DNA of 64,000 nucleotides, taken from positions 51,044,513 to 51,108,512 of the forward strand of contig CM055870.1 of NCBI GenBank assembly GCA_029582165.1, read 5' to 3'. Positions 58,058 to 64,000 of this stretch are shown here, piece by piece. Under the pieces are notes generated by a model. That model was not told where the DNA came from, searched no databases, and saw nothing but the letters and a program-made list of their open reading frames with translations. The position numbers and the translations under genes are program-made. This stretch comes from Portulaca oleracea (taxonomy: Eukaryota; Streptophyta; Magnoliopsida; Caryophyllales; Portulacaceae). Within the stretch, counting starts at the first letter, position 1. Every line of letters starts with the position of its first letter.

Positions 58058-61000
58058 ATGCAAAGGATGCTCGTTTCGAGAGCATGCATTGTTCTCGTTT
58101 TCGTTTTCGTTCTTTCGTGCGTTTTCTCTCGTCTTGCATTGGCACAGTTTAATCTTTCCCTCCCTCATGAGCATCCTTTCCCTGAAGATGTTGTCCATGA
58201 AGTTCACAGGTTAGAAAAACAGTACAGCCATTGTTATATGTGAAGCATAAGCTCTTTTTCGTGTCGTAAAACTTGTTTCAGGCCATAAACAAGAACAAAT
58301 GAGGGGAAATGTGTTAGGGTTAGCTCTGTTCTTCTCTGTTCATGGATTACTTCATCTGGACGTAATCTAGCTTATCTAGGTTATCCTTATTATGGCTTGG
58401 CATTGCTAAGAACATTTTTACTGAACAATTTGATGTCCTTAGACCTGTCAATTCAAGCTTGCGGGTCAATTTTGGTGTCATTTTTTATTGTTTGGTCTTG
58501 TTTTGACACAGTTCACCCGGTATTCTTTCGAGTCGGGTATGATATGCGTCAATTTTGGGTTTATTCAGGTTCTCATTTGGAAATTATGTTTAAAAAACTA
58601 AACTTTTCGGTAGATTCGAGTCGATTTTCAGGTCGGGTAAAATTCTCTCAGGTCTGGATACCATTTATGAGAGCAATATTATATTGTACTTGGAATTACA
58701 CTTTTACTATATTTACCCTTAGTTTATCATTTTTATAAATATTTTGCAAAAATAACGAGTATTATTTATCAATATATATGTTATTAACTATTTTCTTAAC
58801 ATTTTCCTAACCTTAAAAATTAAATTTATTTGAAAATGGAGGGAAAATGCATAGATACTTCTATCAAAGTTTTTAATCAGCTGATTTCCAATTTTGGTGG
58901 GCCCTGGTGAATTTCCAATATTGTACTATCCAATCTAATTTGATATATAATTCCGTATACATGTTGCTGAATTTTAGGTTTGTTCTCTTGCCTTTCTTGT
59001 AGGAGAATCAATGCTTCTCTTTTCCGGAGGCAAACCCTAGAAACCCAAGCAATGGACGAGTTATCTTGCGTCACAGGCAACCCAATAGACGACTGTTGGA
59101 GGTGCGACCCTAACTGGGCCAACAACAGACAACAGTTAGCCAATTGCGCAATCGGGTTCGGCTCCAAAGCGCTCGGAGGAAAAGGCGGACCGTATTATGT
59201 GGTGACAGACTCATCAGACCCAGACCCAGAACAACCGAAGCCTGGGACTTTAAGAGACGCGGTGAGCCAGCCGGGTCCGGTTTGGATAGTGTTTGCTGCC
59301 GACATGGGCATCAAGCTTAAGAGACCCTTGAGGGTCACCAGCTTTAAGACCATCGATGGTCGAGGCGTCCGTGTTGAAATCACAGGTAGGAATGTCCATG
59401 AAATACCGAATTGGAAAAATCGGTTAATCACGTGGAATTTTTGAATTTTTGGGATCCGGTTGACCGGACCTTTTGGACCGGTTTGATTTTGGGGTCGCAT
59501 TATTTTTCTGAAGAAAATCCTATTTAGAAAAATCACTTAGGAAGGGTTTGTTAGGAACCCCGGGGAAATTTTCCCGGAGACCATGGGAAAGAATTTTCTG
59601 GGAAAAATTTCCCGGAAAATTTTCTCTAGCAAAATGAAGAAAATGGTGGGCACATCGTAAAAACTTTTTCGAATCAATCCGCATCCAAACATGGGGAAAA
59701 TAAGTCAACACGAAAAATTGATCATTTCCCCGGGATTATAGACCAACCAAACGCACCCTTAATCACTACTGTGGGTTTTTTAAATCTATAGGATTTGGTT
59801 AACCAAACCCATCTGAGACAGGTCGATTTCGGTTTACGATTTGACATTTTAACCACAACTAGCGGTTTCAATTTTATATTTTTGGTTTTTGAAAAAAAAT
59901 TATTGTCCATTCTCTAGATAGTAGAAAAAAAGTTATCTTCTCCGCTTAGATTATGATATACTAAAATAAAATAAGATATTAAACAACCTTTATTTCTTTT
60001 CCATAGAACCAGTCTCTTTTCACATTTAAATTGTCAAATTGAATCCTTTATAACCTGCATGGCATGGGTGGAATTTCAGAATAATAGTTTCAACTTTTTG
60101 TTTTTTGAAAAAAATAAATCCTAGCCTAATAAATTATTAAACTATAGTTAACCATAAATGGAATCTAAAATGTAGTTAACCGAAGATTTCAGTTCGATTA
60201 CAGTTTACAATTTTCTTTCATTGGATTTTCCATTAACCGATTTCGGACACCCCCGACAGGTGGCGGGTGCATCTCGATCGAGCACGTAACCAACGTGATA
60301 ATCCACAACATCCACATCCATGACTGTTACCCTTCCAACTCGGACGGCGACGGTCTCCACATCTTCGCCTCTAGCCACGTCTGGGTCGACCACTGCGTCC
60401 TCTCCAACTGCGCGGACGGCCTGATCGACTGCACGGTGGGGTCCACCGCCATCACGATCTCCAACTGCTACTTCTCGCACCACGACAAGGTCATGTTATT
60501 AGGTCACAGCGACGACTACGTCGCAGACAGAGGCATGCAGGTCACGGTGGCGTTCAACAGGTTCGGGGAAGCCTTGGTGCAACGGATGCCGAGGTGTAGG
60601 TTCGGGTACTTTCATATTGTGAACAATGATTATACGAGTTGGGGACAGTATGCGGTTGGGGGGAGTTCGAACCCGACGATCAATAGTCAAGGGAATAGGT
60701 ACATTGCGCCTAATGATGCCAACACCAAGGAGGTACGTACAACTTGCATTTCTTGCTTCATATCTCTTACTAAATAATAATTTAGAGCATTTGTAACGCA
60801 AAGATTTTCAACATGAATATATATGCAAAGTAGAAATTATATTAGAGATTCAGGGACATGATATACTTCATGATCCCAATTCAAAATAAATAAGCTGAAC
60901 ACGGAGTTCGACCAGCTGCTGAATGAAGGCCTACTATAACGCCACCCAATACCTTAAATAGTTAAATGTATTACGCGGACCATGATTGTGGGTAGTCCTG

Positions 61001-63016
61001 GTATCACAGTCCAAGCGCTGATACCTCCACATCATCAAAACAATGTTAAAACCCATCTCTGTCACACTTGTACAATACACGCATTTAAGCAGAACTTTTA
61101 CACAATTATGACTCTAATATAAAAGACTTATATCGATCATTTTCGTAATACATTAATCTTCATTAATTTAGCAGCTTTTTCTTTCTATCTAGCCTTAAAA
61201 TGCAGTAGGAGCATGTGTTTCAAATATTATAATTGTTCATGCTTATTATTATGATTGTTCATTGCAAATATCCTGGAGCATATGCTTCAGATACATACAA
61301 TATATATCGAGATGTTTACACAGGTGTCTATAATTTCTTGATTGTTTGAAGATGTTAGGAGAAAATGGGTTACTAAATTATGCATATATAGCAGGTGACA
61401 AGGCGAATGGACCCAGATGGGAGCCAATGGCAAAGGTGGAACTGGAGAACAGAAGGGGATATGATGGTGAATGGAGCATACTTTGTACCATCTGGGGATG
61501 GACTGAGTGCTCAATATTCACTGGCATCAAGTGTGGACCCTAAGTCAGCTGCTTATATTGACCAACTTACTCTCAATGCTGGCCTCTTGCTTCCCAACCG
61601 GTAACTTTCCAATATTTTCCATCTTAATTCTCCTTACTACTTGGCACTTGCAATATTATTCCCCCTTATATTTTAGTCTGCAAAACTTGCCTTTTCTTTG
61701 CCATCTTTTTCCCTATATTCCAGTCTTCTATTGTCTAACCATCGTCCAAATTTTATTTATAATCTTATGGAATCCCACAATAAGTGCGGGGAATTTCCCG
61801 GAAAATTTGCACATGCTCTTGTTTATGTTTATAACATTTATAATTCCAACTCTTACTTTTTGAGTCAATATTTACCTCGCTTTACCTTTCAAACCAATTT
61901 CATTTAACAACCCTTCCGGTAAATTTAGCAATTTTTTGGTGAAATGTATCATTTGTGGCGATATTTATTTGCTATAATTGATGACAATTTTAGCAAATAA
62001 ATTTCATCATAATTCATATTTTCAACGGAAAAGTTGCTAAATTCATTAGAAAGATTGTTAAATTAAATTAGTTCAAAAGTTCACATAACATAAATATTAA
62101 CTTGAAATAGTCAAGGTTGAATTTATAAATATTATAAACTTAGTATATGCAAATTTTCCAGAATTTCCCTCTCTTCTTTTTGCTTCCCTTTCTCATGTCT
62201 CTTGGATATGGACTATAGGTAGGCCCGCTATTTATTTTCTTTTTTTTAATACTTCAAAGCTTTAGTAAGTTAATGAGTTTGATACAGCAAAGTGAAAACA
62301 ACATAAAAGAACAACAAGACAACTATTAAAAAAAGAAATACCCAACAAGAATATTATAGCATAGACATCCAAAACAAAGAAATAGAAACTAATTCTTAGA
62401 AATTGCAAGTCTCTCCCCTGCACCATTTCTCTTTCAACAACTTCATTGTAGTTATAGTGTCCTCAGAAATAAAACATGTGCGGCACAACCAAACTTTATC
62501 AGTCTACATACTATGTCATCCGTATAGAAAAACCTGCATAAAATTTGCATCTTTTATAGATAGATGGTGAATAATGATATATTATTAATCCATTGCCATG
62601 CCTGTGGAACTGATCTCATTTTTTTGAGTTTTGGCACATATTTAAGCATGATCATTATATTTAAAATTTTGAAACAAGCAAGTTATCATATGATCGATGT
62701 TTACAAGGTGTTGGTAATGTGTTTAAAGTTAGCTAATTACTTTCATATTAGTAAAAGCTTATAGATAAAAATTTTACTTATATTATTGCGCAGCGCTGCG
62801 GAAGCTGGCATAGTTAATCCAGCATCCAAAAATGGGGCCGTTACTGGCGGCAGTGGTGGCGGCAGTAGTGGCGGTGTTTATCAGAGTGGCAGAGGAAGTG
62901 GAGAAGATGGATGGGTATTTAGCAATGCACCATCTCAATCTCATCAAACATCTCTTATTTTGTATGCTCTTACTATTTTGACTTGTTGTTTCTTCACAAT
63001 ACATTATCCTCTTTAG
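58058..63016 (+). CDS. Pectate lyase (PL1 family), five exons, 478 residues, probable GPI anchor
   Basis: Exons 58058-58209, 59003-59385, 60260-60732, 61395-61600 and 62794-63016 join in frame with GT-AG introns. A signal peptide ends near Ala29 ([12 protein letters not shown]). [13 protein letters not shown] is the plant pectate-lyase signature. Calcium and catalytic blocks follow: SDGDGLHIF (207-214), WVDH (220-223), [20 protein letters not shown] (239-258) and VQRMPR (285-290, with the catalytic Arg). [20 protein letters not shown] and [16 protein letters not shown] complete the fold. The enzyme cleaves de-esterified pectin by beta-elimination in the cell wall. The C-terminus has a Gly/Ser-rich stretch and a hydrophobic end (about 457-478), which suggests a GPI signal as in the PMR6-like group. 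Only five residues separate DCYPS and DGD, fewer than in most plant PL1 enzymes. A TATA box lies 365 bp upstream. Confidence 0.92.
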
Positions 63017-63678
63017 TTCTCCACCTTGTAATTGTCATGTATACAGAATTATAAATCAATCTTATTCAGGGATATAGATAATGTAGAATACAGGTCAATT
63101 GAAGAGATATATAGAATTTAATTTCTTCCCACGGCCAAGTATCAGTTATATGCAAAATTATGTTAAATATTTAATTTCATATGGTGCATTATGTAGATTT
63201 ATAGCTTAAGTTTTCAATTTAATTCACTAATTGCTGGACATTATTATACATTTTAGGACCATGTTTTTTGGGCTTGTAAGTAAAATATTACTTTTACCTT
63301 CTCTTAATTATCTTATTTACTTTTCCTTGTCTTACCTTACTTGTTCTTGTAATATCATATCTGCCTTATATAGTATATATTTAAAATATTTTATCTATCT
63401 TACATAATATATATTTGAAAATTCAAATATTTAATAAGTGTTATGACTAATGCGATTTGTCTTACTCGCGCTATTTTATTAAAAGTTACAAAAGATATAT
63501 TAAAAATTCATATAATTTGCTTTCAAAAAAAAATTCATATAATTTAAATAATGTGACTGTATGACATACCTAACTTATTTACCACATATTCTACTATTTG
63601 TTTACTTTATCTTGCCTATTTTCCTTACCTTATTTATCCTAACTCTTACTTACTAATGAGAACAACAATGCCTAAATA
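63017..63678. other. Pectate lyase 3' flank
   Basis: AT-rich sequence, probably including the 3' UTR just after the stop. No further gene is seen. Confidence 0.4.
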
Positions 63679-64000
63679 TTTTTTTTTTTGGAACATTGGT
63701 AAGACTTTCCATTAACAAAAACCAATTTACAAGTATACTCTAGGCATACCTAGAGGGGCGAAACATAACCCTGCCCAATGGAAGAAAACAAAAAACCCCG
63801 AAGAGCCCAAATAAATCAAAACACCAAATCCAACTGAATTTTTAGATCATTTACAATAAACCCAACAATACTATCAAAACTTCTCTCCCGATTATGAAAA
63901 ATCCTCAGATTCCTCTCAAACCAGATATGATATATCAAAGTTGTTGATGGAGGTCCTCCATCAGACATTCCAAGTCCATCAGAACCAGCATCAGGAGCAG
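63679..64000 (-). mobile_element. LINE 3' end, cut by the window edge
   Basis: On the minus strand IYHIWFERNLRIFHN, followed by FIVNDLKIQLDLVF and a stop, is the conserved C-terminus of plant LINE ORF2. A short 3' UTR and poly(A) (T-run at 63679-63689) complete it. The element continues beyond 64000. Confidence 0.8.

Overview
The window is nuclear DNA of a flowering plant, probably a eudicot. It is AT-rich, its genes have GT-AG introns, and it is dominated by nested plant transposable elements (copia, a gag-pol-less LTR element, Cassandra, TRIMs, Tourist-like and Stowaway-like MITEs, a hAT-like element, LINE tails). No tRNA, free rRNA gene, CRISPR array or operon was seen. The species cannot be fixed from sequence alone.

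Layout. 1-13300 is a transposon-derived island. An OTU-protease fragment (plus strand) converges on a decayed plant-mobile-domain (PMD) gene (minus strand). That PMD gene is split by an 8.4-kb LTR element (2741-11175, TSD CCGCT) that has no visible gag-pol but carries its own antisense multi-exon PMD gene, a 14-unit tandem array and many copies of a small palindrome. A 0.67-kb hairpin-forming inverted repeat follows. 13300-19190 holds a candidate two-exon secreted cysteine-rich peptide gene whose intron contains two MITEs. 19193-30462 is a copia element with a second copia inserted in its 3' LTR and a GC-rich foreign block in its integrase. A truncated third copia follows to 31673. 31700-41100 is gene-free and MITE-rich, with a hAT-like element, two TRIMs and a Cassandra solo LTR.

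Two genes look intact. 41255-49814 (+) encodes a 383-residue GDSL (SGNH) esterase/lipase in five exons. 58058-63016 (+) encodes a 478-residue pectate lyase (PL1) in five exons, with a signal peptide and a C-terminal tail that looks like a GPI-anchor signal. Both products are predicted to enter the secretory pathway. Between them, 53094-54338 is a three-level nest: a Cassandra element inside a Tourist-like MITE inside a Cassandra solo LTR, with target duplications showing the order of the two outer insertions. The window ends in a LINE 3' tail.

The most unusual part is the PMD/OTU island: a PMD-carrying retroelement sits inside another PMD gene, next to an OTU gene and a long hairpin that could feed small-RNA pathways.
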